This document shows, piece after piece, positions 18,201-26,573 of a stretch of 56,446 nucleotides of DNA; positions within the stretch are counted from its first letter, which is position 1, and each line of letters opens with the position of its first letter. A program made the translations under genes and the position numbers. Source of the DNA: Moorena sp. SIO3I8 (GTDB lineage Bacteria; Cyanobacteriota; Cyanobacteriia; Cyanobacteriales; Coleofasciculaceae). The stretch covers positions 3,375-59,820 of the forward strand of contig NZ_JAAHHW010000036.1 in assembly GCF_010692325.1 (NCBI RefSeq), in the 5' to 3' direction. The notes under the pieces were generated by a model that searched no databases, was not told where the DNA came from, and worked only from the letters and a program-made list of their open reading frames with translations.

Positions 18201-18611
18201 TACAACCTTCGTAACCCCCTATTCAGCGCCATCCGTCTACTAGAAGATACCCAGCACGACGGTTCCTTAGAAGTTCATGAAGTCTACGGGTTAGATTTAA
18301 CCAGTACCACCAATTTAGTTGTGCTCAGCGCCTGCCAGACCAAAATCGGTGAATTGAGCCGGGGTGATGAAGTAGTAGGACTAACCCGTGCTTTCTTGTA
18401 TGCCGGAACCCCCACCATCATCGCAAGTCTCTGGAATGTGGATGATGCTGCGACAGGACTGTTAATGAAGCAATTTTACAGCCATTGGCAAGGGGGAATG
18501 AACAAAGCCGAGGCATTACAGCAAGCCCAGAAAGATTTACGGGAAACATATCCCCATCCTTATTTTTGGGCAGCATTTTCGTTGACAGGGGATGCAGGGA
18601 ATAGGGAGTAG
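15204..18611 (+). CDS. Exported PPC-TPR-CHAT protease-like protein
   Basis: The 1135-residue product starts at TTG 15204, needed to include the signal peptide (hydrophobic stretch about 19-32). Residues about 41-84 come from an inserted mini-element. A bacterial pre-peptidase (PPC) beta-sandwich spans about 100-215 (FDPSLILIDPDGNRIA, GTYVILANSY). Ten 40-residue kinesin-light-chain-type TPRs span about 262-660. A C-terminal CHAT domain (about 790-1130) keeps the caspase-type dyad: His 997 in IIHLAVHGEYN and Cys 1044 in VVLSACQTKIGE. CHAT proteases are related to caspases and separases; several are activated by partner proteins. The last codons (GNRE, stop) are made of heptamer repeat. Confidence 0.9.
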   Translation: MIQFFSIGNYQSKPVPLKSVFFTIATLLGVGNCPGLGAETRACFQSFPQDYDPPQPPLIRGEPFSKSPFFKGDLGGSPSLKTRPNPRFWEIPAQSLTAPETIPLMKSSGQRIALKSTTVRDRVNSSSETLNNRYYNRHTFEGKAGEQITIELTSDEFDPSLILIDPDGNRIAKDNNSGEGKNARITVTLPTTGTYVILANSYNQQVTGNYTLSWRAATPSELLKAKADQLLQQGIEQDKTSQFQAALKSWQEALRIYRQLEDRQGIANSLNNLGLAYYRLGEYGKAIEFHQQSLSLSRELEDRQGQANSLGNLGLAYYNLGQYRKAIEFHQQSLSLSRELKYHQGEAASLGNLGLAYGKLGQYRKAIEFHQQSLTLARELKNRQGEAHSLNNLGLAYRKLGQYPKAIEFHQQSLSLSRELEDRQGEAYSLNNLGLVYDSLGQYRKAIEFHQQSLSLFRELGDRQGIANSLNNLGNAYRRLGQYRKAIEFHQQSLSLSRELEDRQGEAYSLNNLGLVYDILGQYRKAIEFLQQSLSLKRELEDRQGEAYSLNNLGLVYHSLGQYRKAIEFHQQSLSLARELEHRQGEAYSLGNLGNAYRRLGQYRKAIEFLQQSLSLAQELEHRQGEAYSLNNLGLAYDNLEQYQKAIEFYKQAIKVKESIQGDIKVEEFKTSYASQQVNTYENLINLLWNQKDFEAAFNYVERARAKAFLDQLANGRVDFRAGADSKLLEREQDLKGEINALSQQLITLRNGPKNQWDNDRIPEIENNRTALRKKYQDLLVELKVQNPEIASLKTVEVASLPEIQSLLDADTTLVEYFVTDERTLAFIITRNSFHTVPLNVTRQQLTEELTLFQDFADLDEPHPLELKNLHDWLIVPLQPHLNTTTITIVPHSILHYLPFAALTDGKQYLSDNYALLSLPSASILRYLPDKGKSTTGSLLALGDPTIPGLSPLTHAQKEVETIAQLFKTKALVGKAATESALRSRATQSGIIHLAVHGEYNLRNPLFSAIRLLEDTQHDGSLEVHEVYGLDLTSTTNLVVLSACQTKIGELSRGDEVVGLTRAFLYAGTPTIIASLWNVDDAATGLLMKQFYSHWQGGMNKAEALQQAQKDLRETYPHPYFWAAFSLTGDAGNRE
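15325..15454. mobile_element. In-frame MITE inside the CHAT gene
   Basis: Imperfect terminal inverted repeats GGGCGTGTTTTCAAAG and TTTGAAGACACGCCC are flanked by TA on both sides (15323-15324 and 15455-15456). The core holds complementary runs of C and G around 15360-15430. Element plus one TA is 132 bp, exactly 44 codons, with no stop, so the host reading frame passes through it. The ends match the end of the IS5-type fragment at 56188. Confidence 0.85.
15988..17157 (+). repeat. Ten 120-bp direct repeats coding TPR units
   Basis: The TPR part of the CHAT gene consists of about ten consecutive 120-bp units. Shared DNA blocks such as CGGGAACTGGAAGACCGTCA and AAAGCGATTGAGTTTCATCA recur unchanged. 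Variation is concentrated at a few codons (for example YYRL, YDSL, YRRL, YGKL). Confidence 0.95.
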
Positions 18612-18648
18612 GGAGTAGGGAGTAGGGAGTAGGGAGTCGGGAGTAGGG
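18598..18648. repeat. GGGAGTA heptamer array at the CHAT gene end
   Basis: About seven heptamers run from the last five codons of the CHAT gene into the intergenic space. A TTCCCTATT repeat patch follows to about 18705. Confidence 0.9.
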
Positions 18649-18703
18649 ATAAACAGAATTTTTTCCTGTTCCCTATTCCCTATTTTTTCCTATTCCCTAT
18701 TCC

Positions 18704-19576
18704 CTAGTTATCCAACCAAACCGCTAAATCCGTTACTGTTTCAAAATTCAACAACGCTTCACTCAATTCCTCCAATCGAGTAATCGATAATCCCTCAATC
18801 TGCTGTTGGAGCACAGGGTCAAGTAAACCTAACCTCAGGGTTAGCAAACGCATCACAACTAATAGGACTCCCTCCTGCTTGCCGCGCTGGAGTCCCTGCT
18901 GGAGTCCCTGCTGGAGTCCCTGCTGGAGTCCCTTTTGGACTCCCTTTTGGATAATATCTTGATAGGTGACTGATTCTTCCATAACTTCCTCCCTTAACAA
19001 TCGACGCACTAAATCTTTGTCAAACCGCAAACCAGCCAGTACATCCACACAGGCCGCTAGATTTCCCCGTAATGGTTTTTCTTCAATTTTATCCATTTCA
19101 GCAACGACTTGCTCTAACAATCCTAGGGGCTGATTACTCCTGGCTAAAGTTGCCAAGGGTAACAAAGCCCGATTGGCCAATAGTGGTAATGGGTCTTGCT
19201 CCCACAGGCGAATTATTCTATAACGGTGCCAGGTATTAATATCTCTAAACTCGTTATTGAATACCATCTGTGAGGTCGTAGACTTAAGAAAAATTACCAC
19301 CTGCTCAATCGGACATCGGTACTTGCGGTGTAGTCTGACCCAATAGTCCAACATCCGAAATGGTAATGGTGGCTCCGATTGGGGCAGGGTTTGAAATTCT
19401 AGGTGCAGAATTTGGTTTGTACTTTGCAGTAAACTCAGAGCATCAGCTTGAATTGGTTCAGCACTTAATTCAGTTTTAAGTACCTGAATATCCTGAGGTT
19501 CTTCACCCAATAGCCAGTGAAAAAACTCCGATGGATATTCTTCTGCTAAGTATTTACAGATGTTATCGTAGGCCAA
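18704..19576 (-). CDS. Rpn family putative nuclease/transposase with DUF4351 (paralog)
   Basis: This 290-residue paralog of the 11678-12529 protein is near identical over its length, with IQADALSLL and ILHLEFQTLP intact as the PD-(D/E)XK-like core. The main difference is the linker, where the 12-bp unit coding Q-Q-G-L is present in more copies (KGLQQGLQQGLQQGLQRG). The 110 bases upstream also match those upstream of the other copy, so the duplication includes the promoter region. The gene faces the CHAT gene tail to tail across a heptamer array. Confidence 0.88.
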   Translation of the reverse strand: MAYDNICKYLAEEYPSEFFHWLLGEEPQDIQVLKTELSAEPIQADALSLLQSTNQILHLEFQTLPQSEPPLPFRMLDYWVRLHRKYRCPIEQVVIFLKSTTSQMVFNNEFRDINTWHRYRIIRLWEQDPLPLLANRALLPLATLARSNQPLGLLEQVVAEMDKIEEKPLRGNLAACVDVLAGLRFDKDLVRRLLREEVMEESVTYQDIIQKGVQKGLQQGLQQGLQQGLQRGKQEGVLLVVMRLLTLRLGLLDPVLQQQIEGLSITRLEELSEALLNFETVTDLAVWLDN

Positions 19577-19752
19577 GGCAAATTGTTCAAAATTAACACT
19601 ATCTCAGATACTGTAGTGAATCTGAGCTAAAAAATTGATCGCACCTGGATCTTGCTTATTTATTCAAGTTATGATATCCGAGCACTAATGATTTGGATCA
19701 GATACAGAAGGAATAATATTAAATCTGATTAATAACTTTTAAGGGTAAAATT

Positions 19753-21048
19753 TCAAAAATGCTGAAATCCCTTATTTAAACTCAGCAATTGATCAGCATA
19801 AGTGCCAGTTTTATCTTTTAACCAAACCTGATTACCACTAGTAATCTTGCCAATTACTGCTGCTCCCTCCCCCAGTTGTGCCACTAATTCCTCAGCAGCT
19901 TCAGTAGGCAGACATAGCACTAATTCAAAATCTTCACCACCATACAACGCCCAATCCAAAGCTTGCTCTCGGGACACCAATTTACTCAAGCTTGGAGGTA
20001 AAGTAATTCGGTTGGGATCAATCTCAGCACCAACACCACTGGCACGACAAATTTGTACAATAGCATCTGCTAAACCATCGCTACTATCCATACCCGCAAT
20101 GGATAGTTGAAGGGTTGAAGGTTGAAGGGTTGAAGGTTGAAGGGTTGAAGGTTGAAGGGTTGAAGGTTGAAGAGTTGAAGGTTTAAGGGTTGAAGGTTTA
20201 AGGGTTGAAGGTTGAAGGGTTGAAGGTTGAAGGGTTGAAGGTTGAAGGGTTGAAGGTTGAAAGTTATCTGGTTGAAGGTTATCAGGTTGAAAGTTATCAG
20301 GTTGTAAGTTATCAGGTTGAAAGTTATCAGGTTGTAAGTTACAACTTTCAACCTTCAACCTGTTAACCTGTAACTCTAGTAACCTGTTAACCTGTAACCT
20401 TAGTAAAGGTATCACATCAAGTCTGGGTTGGGGACGCTGGTGAGCTTTAATCAGAGATAGTCGTTCCTCTGGACTTAAGTGTTTGCCGAAATCTGGGTTG
20501 AGGAGTAATTCTAGTCCAGCCCGGGAAGCACCATGAACACCTGTCACAACAATGGCATGTCCCACCTTGGCCCCTGTACGCCGGATAGCTTGGTCGGGGT
20601 AGACTTGACCAAAGGCAGTGATAGCAATAGTAATAACCGGGGAGCGACAGATATCTCCTCCCACTATTGGTGTATTGTACTGGTTCAAACACTGAGTCAT
20701 GCCTTGGTAAAGTCTCTCAACCCAGCTAACCGCTACATCCCCTGTCAGGCTTAAGCCTACCGTAATGCCTAGGGGAGATGCTCCCATAGCAGCTAAATCA
20801 GACAAATTAGCAGCAGCAGCACGCCAACCAGCATCTTCTGGACTAGTAGTGCATTGGCTTACCCCACCGTAGCGATCGCTAAAATGCACCCCATTCACCA
20901 AAACATCTGTAGTAATCACCAAGGATTGACCAGACTCTGGAGGGGGAATTACCGCTCCATCATCTCCTACAACCCCTGGTGGACAGAAAGGCTGTAACCG
21001 TTCTAGAAGACCTTGTTCTCCAATATCTTTTAGTAATTCAAGGGTCAC
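19753..21048 (-). CDS. thiL: Thiamine-monophosphate kinase with an internal repeat insertion
   Basis: ThiL phosphorylates thiamine monophosphate to the diphosphate cofactor. The family signatures are present: GDDGAVIPP near residue 28, VNGVHFSDRY about 52-61, SDLAAMGASP about 83-92, GGDICRS about 130, and the C-terminal GMDSSDGLAD and YGGEDFELVLCLP. The protein is 431 residues, about 80 longer than usual. The excess is a run of LQPDN, FQPDN and LQPST pentapeptides at about residues 235-315, between HQRPQPRLDVIPLL and SIAGMDSSDG. The run is coded by a 15-bp tandem repeat. The insertion falls in a loop between the two domains and leaves motifs intact, so the enzyme may still work. Confidence 0.95.
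   Translation of the reverse strand: MTLELLKDIGEQGLLERLQPFCPPGVVGDDGAVIPPPESGQSLVITTDVLVNGVHFSDRYGGVSQCTTSPEDAGWRAAAANLSDLAAMGASPLGITVGLSLTGDVAVSWVERLYQGMTQCLNQYNTPIVGGDICRSPVITIAITAFGQVYPDQAIRRTGAKVGHAIVVTGVHGASRAGLELLLNPDFGKHLSPEERLSLIKAHQRPQPRLDVIPLLRLQVNRLLELQVNRLKVESCNLQPDNFQPDNLQPDNFQPDNLQPDNFQPSTLQPSTLQPSTLQPSTLKPSTLKPSTLQPSTLQPSTLQPSTLQPSTLQLSIAGMDSSDGLADAIVQICRASGVGAEIDPNRITLPPSLSKLVSREQALDWALYGGEDFELVLCLPTEAAEELVAQLGEGAAVIGKITSGNQVWLKDKTGTYADQLLSLNKGFQHF
20104..20365. repeat. 15-bp tandem repeat inside thiL
   Basis: About 16 units of GGTTGAAGGGTTGAA (and the variants GGTTATCAGGTTGAA and GGTTTAAGGGTTGAA) run in the non-coding sense. On the coding strand they read as L/F-Q-P-S-T or L/F-Q-P-D-N. 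The unit is a multiple of three, so copy-number change keeps the frame. Confidence 0.93.
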
Positions 21049-21275
21049 GAGAAAACGAGCAATTATTGATACTTCCCACTGGAATCAACTTAGTTATCAG
21101 TAATTAGTCCAGCTCATCCCTGGCTTCGCCGCAGCCGCTTAGGAGCTGACCACTTATAGCACTAAGCATTAAGGTGTTTGACATTTATAAAAGCAGCAAA
21201 AGCTATTATAGTCAGCTATTGCTAGCATGCCTCTTGCCTCTTGCCTTGGGCGTAGCGCTATAACCTATAGGATAG

Positions 21276-22427
21276 CTATGCCTGGGGCTCAACCAAATTC
21301 TCAATCCCATCAATAACTCTCATCGACTCAATTACATCCCCTCGTTTGAGCTGTCTGAGTAACTCTTTGTTTTCTACCACATAGCCAAAGACAGAATAGC
21401 GCCCATCCATGAAGTTGATACCAGCTGGGGTAAGTTCTGGTTGAAACAAGAAGAAGAAAAACTGAGAAGAGCCACCATTGGGGTCTTCTGCAGGACGTGC
21501 CATAGCTAGGGTACCATAAGCAGAGAAGGGCAGCACAGGTTGCTCACGATAACGACCAATTTCTTCCAGGGTAAACTCATAAACCGGTTCCGAGTCTCCT
21601 TTCAGCATGATTTCGATCGGAATCCCTCGATATTCACCAGTTTCCGGGTCAATAAAGCCTGTCGCTTTTCCTGGAGGGTCCCCTGCTTGCAGGATATAGT
21701 TATCTTCAGCACGGTTGAAGGTTAGACCATCATAGAAACCCCGCTGTACCAAATCCACAAAGTTACCGGCTGTGACTGGAGCATTGTAACCATCTACCAC
21801 CATTTTCAAGGAACCTTCCTTTGTGGTCATTTCCACGGTAGCGCGACCCTTAAGTTGAGGTAAGTTACTATACTCTGGGGGTACCTCAAAGGGAAACTCC
21901 TCTACCATCAATTGTTCCAGTTGCCCAACTTGATCCAAGAGTATCCCGCGCTCAATCAAGACGTTTTCCTTGTCTTTAGCCTCCACAGCTTCTCGAATCT
22001 TAGCAATTTCGGCTTGGATCTTGGCAATTAGGGCTTCGCCTTGGGGTTTTCTGGCATCTGGAATGTCCGCTAGTAATTTCTGATCACTACTAGTTAAAAC
22101 CACAGCAGCTTTAGTAATATCGCTGGTGATGGGACTCCAGCGTTTGCCCCGCATTTGTTGAGAAATATCCTCCAAACTGGCTTGTATTTTCCGCACTGGC
22201 TGATTATCTATCGGTAAGCCGTAGCGCAACAGAGCTCTACCATCAGTAATGGCATTACCCCCTGGTAATCGACTTTCACGAGCAGGTTCTTGATTACCAA
22301 AGTTAAACTTAAAGTTCCACCAAGCTCCACTCAGACCTAAGGAAAGGGACATTAACAGCAGCCCCAAGAGGGTAGTCTTGGTCAAGGGTTTCCACCAATC
22401 TGGCAAAGAAATCTTTAAAAGTTTCAT
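21276..22427 (-). CDS. Cyclophilin-type peptidyl-prolyl isomerase, TLP40-like
   Basis: About 383 residues from ATG 22427; the TTG two codons earlier is less likely. An N-terminal hydrophobic segment (about 18-38) serves as signal or anchor. Residues about 75-185 form a helical region, and the cyclophilin domain spans about 190-380. Typical motifs are APVTAGNFVDLVQRGFYDGLTFNR, GTLAMARP and GGSSQFFFFL. The helical-plus-cyclophilin architecture matches the thylakoid-lumen TLP40 group of plants and its cyanobacterial counterparts, linked to photosystem II protein turnover. The catalytic Arg of cyclophilins corresponds to FNRAED here. No operon partner is seen. Confidence 0.88.
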   Translation of the reverse strand: MKLLKISLPDWWKPLTKTTLLGLLLMSLSLGLSGAWWNFKFNFGNQEPARESRLPGGNAITDGRALLRYGLPIDNQPVRKIQASLEDISQQMRGKRWSPITSDITKAAVVLTSSDQKLLADIPDARKPQGEALIAKIQAEIAKIREAVEAKDKENVLIERGILLDQVGQLEQLMVEEFPFEVPPEYSNLPQLKGRATVEMTTKEGSLKMVVDGYNAPVTAGNFVDLVQRGFYDGLTFNRAEDNYILQAGDPPGKATGFIDPETGEYRGIPIEIMLKGDSEPVYEFTLEEIGRYREQPVLPFSAYGTLAMARPAEDPNGGSSQFFFFLFQPELTPAGINFMDGRYSVFGYVVENKELLRQLKRGDVIESMRVIDGIENLVEPQA

Positions 22428-23031
22428 AAACAATAATTACCCCAAGCATTACACCAGTGGGGTCAAGGCTGATCCACAACGTATCAAAACTTCATCTCAT
22501 ATCTTCCCATGTCAAGGTAGTTTATGATACTGTTGAGCCATTAGCTTCGGTCTTTCAGCTGGGGTCCGTGCCCATCACACCAATAACCCACTGAGCTAGC
22601 CAAGTTATCGCCCTCTCCCCCTATGCCTATCCCCTCACAAGGGTAGGTTTTTAAACATTGGGGCGAGTACTTACTTTTAATGCCTAGAAACTCCGAAAAA
22701 TCTGTATCCAAATATACAATAATTTTCGAAATAATTCTCCCCATTTCCCGCTCTTCCCCTCCTGGGAGGGGTTAGGGGTGGGTTCCGACTCCCGATTCCC
22801 GACTCCCGACCCTGATTAAAAAACCTACCCCTGTAAGCTTCCTATCCCCCCATCGATTTAACTAGCGTTGAGGTGATTAGCCAAAAGTATCGTTTAGTTT
22901 AGGATGGGCAAGTCACTTAGCGCAACACTTTGGCACAAATCTTTACCTTAACCTCCAAAGTGCAACTTTCAACCTTCAACCTCTCAAGGGTAAAATAAGA
23001 TGCCGATTGTTCTGCCCGAGTTAGCAGGTTA
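22428..23031. other. Intergenic region with repeats, before efp
   Basis: No supported gene. A 67-residue minus-strand frame looks random. The region contains a GACTCCCGATTCCC heptamer patch (22785-22810), a second copy of the AAAAAACCTACCCCTGTAAGC motif (22815-22838), and a short CAACTTTCAACCTTCAACCT stretch (22964-22983). That stretch matches the unit expanded inside thiL. Confidence 0.6.
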
Positions 23032-23589
23032 ATGATTTCTAGTAACGACTTTCGCACTGGTGTCTCTATTGAGTTAGATGGATCCGTATGGCGGGTAGTG
23101 GAATTTCTCCACGTCAAGCCTGGAAAAGGTTCCGCCTTTGTTCGTACCAAACTAAAAAATGTCCAGACAGGGAATGTTGTAGAGAAAACCTTCCGGGCTG
23201 GGGAAACAGTACCCCAGGCAAACCTGGAAAAACGTGCCATGCAGCATACCTACAAAGATGGCGATGAATATGTCTTCATGGATATGGAAAGCTTCGAGGA
23301 AACTAGTCTAAGTGAATCCCAGATTGGCGATCGCTCCAAGTATCTCAATGAAGAAATGGAAGTGAACATCCTCTTCTGGAACGACCAGATTCTAGAAGTA
23401 GAACTGCCCAATTCTGTAGTGTTGGAAGTAGTCGATACCGATCCTGGTGTTAAAGGTGATACCGCTACTGGCGGTACCAAACCAGCCAAGGTTTCAACAG
23501 GAGCTCAGGTGATGGTTCCTCTATTCATTTCCATAGGAGAGCGCATTAAAATCGATACCCGTAATGATTCTTATCTTGGTCGCGAGTAA
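23032..23589 (+). CDS. efp: Elongation factor P
   Basis: Full-length 185-residue EF-P with all three domains. The KOW-like N-terminal domain holds [17 protein letters not shown], whose loop lysine (PGKGSA) is the site that can be modified. The central OB domain follows, and the C-terminal OB domain ends with the family signature [14 protein letters not shown] binds between the P and E sites of the ribosome and relieves stalling at polyproline. Its partner downstream, accB, is 144 bases away in the same direction. The efp-accB order is a known cyanobacterial arrangement. Confidence 0.97.
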   Translation: MISSNDFRTGVSIELDGSVWRVVEFLHVKPGKGSAFVRTKLKNVQTGNVVEKTFRAGETVPQANLEKRAMQHTYKDGDEYVFMDMESFEETSLSESQIGDRSKYLNEEMEVNILFWNDQILEVELPNSVVLEVVDTDPGVKGDTATGGTKPAKVSTGAQVMVPLFISIGERIKIDTRNDSYLGRE

Positions 23590-23733
23590 ATTGTTTTGAT
23601 GCCCTGATTTGATGCCCTGAATAGATCATGGCAATCAAGATAATGGACTCACCTGACTACTAAGGCAAAATAATGCCAAAAAATCTTAACCCTTAGCCTT
23701 TAGCCCCAAGACCCTAACCTCTTTTTAAAAATT

Positions 23734-24264
23734 GTGGCATTAGACATCAATCAACTTCGTGATCTGTTAGCTGCTATTGCTCAAACCGATATTACAGAAC
23801 TGACCCTCAAGAGTGATGATTTTGAACTCACAGTGCGTAAAGGGGTCAGTATCACCCCTACTAGTGATTCCGGTGAAGCTAGCACTCCTTATCAAGCTGC
23901 TGGCTCCGTAGGGGTTCCCATCTCTGGCTCCACTATACCCACTGCTCCCACACCAGTACTAGAGGTAGCCTCAACACCAGCAGCAACAGTCCCATCAGTA
24001 CCTCCACCAGGGGTAGATCAAAAGTGGGAGGAAATTAACTCACCCATGGTTGGGACATTTTACCGCGCTCCTGCTCCTGATGAAGACCCCTTTGTGGAGG
24101 TAGGGGAACGCATTAGTGCTGGTCAAACTGTTTGTATTATTGAAGCTATGAAGCTGATGAACGAAATTGAAGCAGAAGTGAGTGGACAAGTAATGGAAAT
24201 TTTGGTAAAAAATGGAGAACCAATAGAATATGGTCAAGCACTAATGCGGATTAAACCTGACTAA
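23734..24264 (+). CDS. accB: Biotin carboxyl carrier protein of acetyl-CoA carboxylase
   Basis: This 176-residue AccB starts at GTG 23734. The N-terminal [27 protein letters not shown] segment is the usual dimer/docking part. A Pro/Ala/Ser-rich linker spans about 50-95. The biotinyl domain spans about 100-176 with the biotinylation motif [12 protein letters not shown] (lysine about 138) and the thumb-like [14 protein letters not shown]. It carries carboxyl groups between biotin carboxylase and carboxyltransferase in the first step of fatty-acid synthesis. The frame is intact. Confidence 0.97.
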   Translation: MALDINQLRDLLAAIAQTDITELTLKSDDFELTVRKGVSITPTSDSGEASTPYQAAGSVGVPISGSTIPTAPTPVLEVASTPAATVPSVPPPGVDQKWEEINSPMVGTFYRAPAPDEDPFVEVGERISAGQTVCIIEAMKLMNEIEAEVSGQVMEILVKNGEPIEYGQALMRIKPD

Positions 24265-24449
24265 GGATTACTCCTTAGATAGGTTTGACAGATGTCAAGC
24301 TAATAATAGCTGCTAGAAGCGAAAATAGGTTTGCTGGGCATGGGAATTAGAGGTCTGCCAACGTATATTTATGTGCCGCAGCGTCGGTTGAAAAATTTTC
24401 ATCCAACGCTAGTGAGCAACTGCTCAAAGCAGTCTAACCTGGGAAACCT

Positions 24450-25088
24450 CTAGAGTGGGAAGTTTTGATTGACATCTTGGCGAGTCAGTGGTTGATCAAG
24501 CATTAAGCCTTCTCCACCTAAAACCTCTAGTTGTTTCCCATCTACCTCAATCCATACCTGAGTATTGGGGTCTAAACTGCTGGCTGTATAAACAACTTGC
24601 GCCAGACGACCGCTCATGGAGCTACTGCCGCCACCAACGGTAAATTCCTGGGACAAATCTACATGAACACCATCACTTTTGAGAGAAACACCCCGTAGTT
24701 TTGTACCTTGGGGAATAGTGGTCGTAAATGTGCCATTGGTCGGTCCAGCCAATAAACCCTCGAATGCGCTCTCTAATATCTGACCTTTGTTAAGGGTCTT
24801 ATTATTTAAGGGAATTGAACTAGGAATTAAAACAATTTGGTTATCAACATCATTGAGCCAATAGACCTGAATTTTTTCCTTAGTTGAGGGTTTTTCAGTT
24901 GTGGGTTGTATAGTCTGAGATGACTTAGGTGTAGATGATTGGGGTGTAGTTGTCACAGGCACTTCTGGGGAAGATTGCTGTGAACGCCATGCCCACCAGG
25001 TACCTCCACCTCCTGCTGTTAAGACTAGGATGGAAATACTGGCAATCACACCGAGAGGAATACCACGATCGTCTTGTTGGTCATGCAT
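24450..25088 (-). CDS. GerMN domain membrane-anchored protein
   Basis: The 212-residue protein has a short cytoplasmic head, one membrane segment (about 12-30), a Ser/Thr/Pro/Gln-rich linker (about 35-70) and a GerMN (sporulation and spore germination) domain at about 72-190. The domain holds VYWLNDVDNQIVLIP, LLAGPTNGTFTTTIPQGTKLRGV and SGRLAQVVYTASSLDPN. In cyanobacteria such proteins are common and not tied to sporulation; a periplasmic, wall-related role is inferred. It is followed on the same strand at 25235 by a DUF2993 protein, but the 146-base gap makes an operon uncertain. Confidence 0.88.
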   Translation of the reverse strand: MHDQQDDRGIPLGVIASISILVLTAGGGGTWWAWRSQQSSPEVPVTTTPQSSTPKSSQTIQPTTEKPSTKEKIQVYWLNDVDNQIVLIPSSIPLNNKTLNKGQILESAFEGLLAGPTNGTFTTTIPQGTKLRGVSLKSDGVHVDLSQEFTVGGGSSSMSGRLAQVVYTASSLDPNTQVWIEVDGKQLEVLGGEGLMLDQPLTRQDVNQNFPL

Positions 25089-25234
25089 AATAACTGATTA
25101 ATCAAAAGGTTGATTTACGGTAATTTGATTTACTATGATCAGATAGGACTAGTGGCACGAAACCAAATTCAATTTTTGAGACTTCATCCTTGATATTTCA
25201 TCCTTCATCTTTGATATTTCATCCTTAACACGGT

Positions 25235-26029
25235 TTACTCCTTGATCCGGACAAATGCTGCTAATTCTAATTCACTAGGACTTAACTCAAATTGTAAGAT
25301 TCGGGCTGTGATGCCTTCATCTTCAATATTACTGAGATTTAAGCGCTGGCTAAGACTACCAACAAATAACTTGATTAACTGAGGTGGGAGTGGGTTCCCA
25401 TCAACCGACAACTTTGGTTCAATTAGCTGTATGCTTTTCCCGGTCAGGATGCCCACACCGGAGTTTAAGATAATCTCTAGGGGTTGATTATCTCCTTGCT
25501 GCAATGTCACTTGTAAATAAATACGGTTGTCATCTAGGAAGTCTACTTGTGAGTTCAGTAGTTTATAACGCCTACTGCCACGACTGATCACAGCATTGAT
25601 CAAATCGTTTAATTGTTCTCTAACTTCCGGCGACTCTAGAGCTTGGTTAATATCTGACTCGGTTAAAACTAGACGCACTCCAGCTTGTAGCGGTTGCCTC
25701 AGAGAGTTCGCTAGTGAGTCTTTACCACCTTTACGGACGTTCTCTATATCAAGGTCAATCGGATCAGTTTCTAGTTCCAAGACACCAATCCGGATATCTG
25801 GCGTCAGCCATAAGCCCTTACCAGCAATTAAAACCTGGTCTACTTTGCCTGGCAAAATTTGGTAATTGGGAGTGTTGTTAACTCGGACTTGCAATTGCTC
25901 GACCTGGGAAAGCTGGGAGCGGATATTGCTTTCGATCACCTTGTCGAGGATGAAACCCACCCCAGAAACCACAGTGATTAAGCCTGATAGGAATATGGTC
26001 AAAAATTCCATGGAAAAAAAAAGGCACAA
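25235..26029 (-). CDS. DUF2993 (LmeA-like) lipid-binding domain protein
   Basis: The 264-residue protein has an N-terminal hydrophobic segment (about 8-28) followed by a DUF2993 domain. It shows the repeated amphipathic beta-strand pattern and the LVLTESDINQALESPEVREQL signature. The C-terminal QLIKLFVGSLSQRLNLSNIEDEGI also fits. DUF2993/LmeA proteins resemble tubular lipid-binding folds and in mycobacteria affect mannolipid assembly; the cyanobacterial role is not established. The frame is intact and no catalytic residues are expected. Confidence 0.85.
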   Translation of the reverse strand: MCLFFSMEFLTIFLSGLITVVSGVGFILDKVIESNIRSQLSQVEQLQVRVNNTPNYQILPGKVDQVLIAGKGLWLTPDIRIGVLELETDPIDLDIENVRKGGKDSLANSLRQPLQAGVRLVLTESDINQALESPEVREQLNDLINAVISRGSRRYKLLNSQVDFLDDNRIYLQVTLQQGDNQPLEIILNSGVGILTGKSIQLIEPKLSVDGNPLPPQLIKLFVGSLSQRLNLSNIEDEGITARILQFELSPSELELAAFVRIKE

Positions 26030-26218
26030 CGTTAAGAGTGAGGTGAGGCAAGGAGGGCAGTTAAGGGAGATAGGGTAGGTGTAAGTAGTAGGACAAAATT
26101 AAAGTTAACTGTTAAGACTTGGGAACGATAAACTTGCCTATCAGGCAATAGAAGGGGATTCAATGCCTTCACAGGTCTTACACAATTCTTACACATGTCT
26201 TAACACAGTTAACTGAAT

Positions 26219-26375
26219 CAGGACTTACGCACCAAGACCGTTAAAACCCGGTTTCTGGTTGTCTTGATGCAGTCGCTCATGGGGGGGACCCCCAAGACCG
26301 CGCTGCATCGCTATACATCAAACGCTGAAATCGGTGTAATTACCCTTAATAACCAGGTTGGTGGCGTAAGTCCTG
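26219..26375. mobile_element. 157-bp mini-element (MITE-like)
   Basis: A perfect 12-bp inverted repeat, CAGGACTTACGC at 26219-26230 and GCGTAAGTCCTG at 26364-26375, extends imperfectly inward (ACCAA / TTGGT). The interior contains the GATGCAG...CTGCATC palindromic cassette also found near 11010-11106. No open reading frame. It sits in the intergenic space between the DUF2993 gene and hpf. Confidence 0.8.
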
Positions 26376-26573
26376 TTTATTTATATCCAGGTACTTACCA
26401 GAAAATTCCCTCTTAATCTTATCCCAAAACCCAGTTGAACAACCCTGTGCTAAGAGCTCCACCACAATTCCAATTTCCATGGAAACACTATAAAGTCAGG
26501 CATAAATTGTGATAGCAAACAACCCCACACCAAGCTTTTAAGATGGTGTGGAGCTTTGAGAAGATTTTGTTAA

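Noticed and set aside
20070-20351. 93-codon frame rich in FNLQP
   Set aside because: It is an alternative frame of the 15-bp repeat inside thiL.
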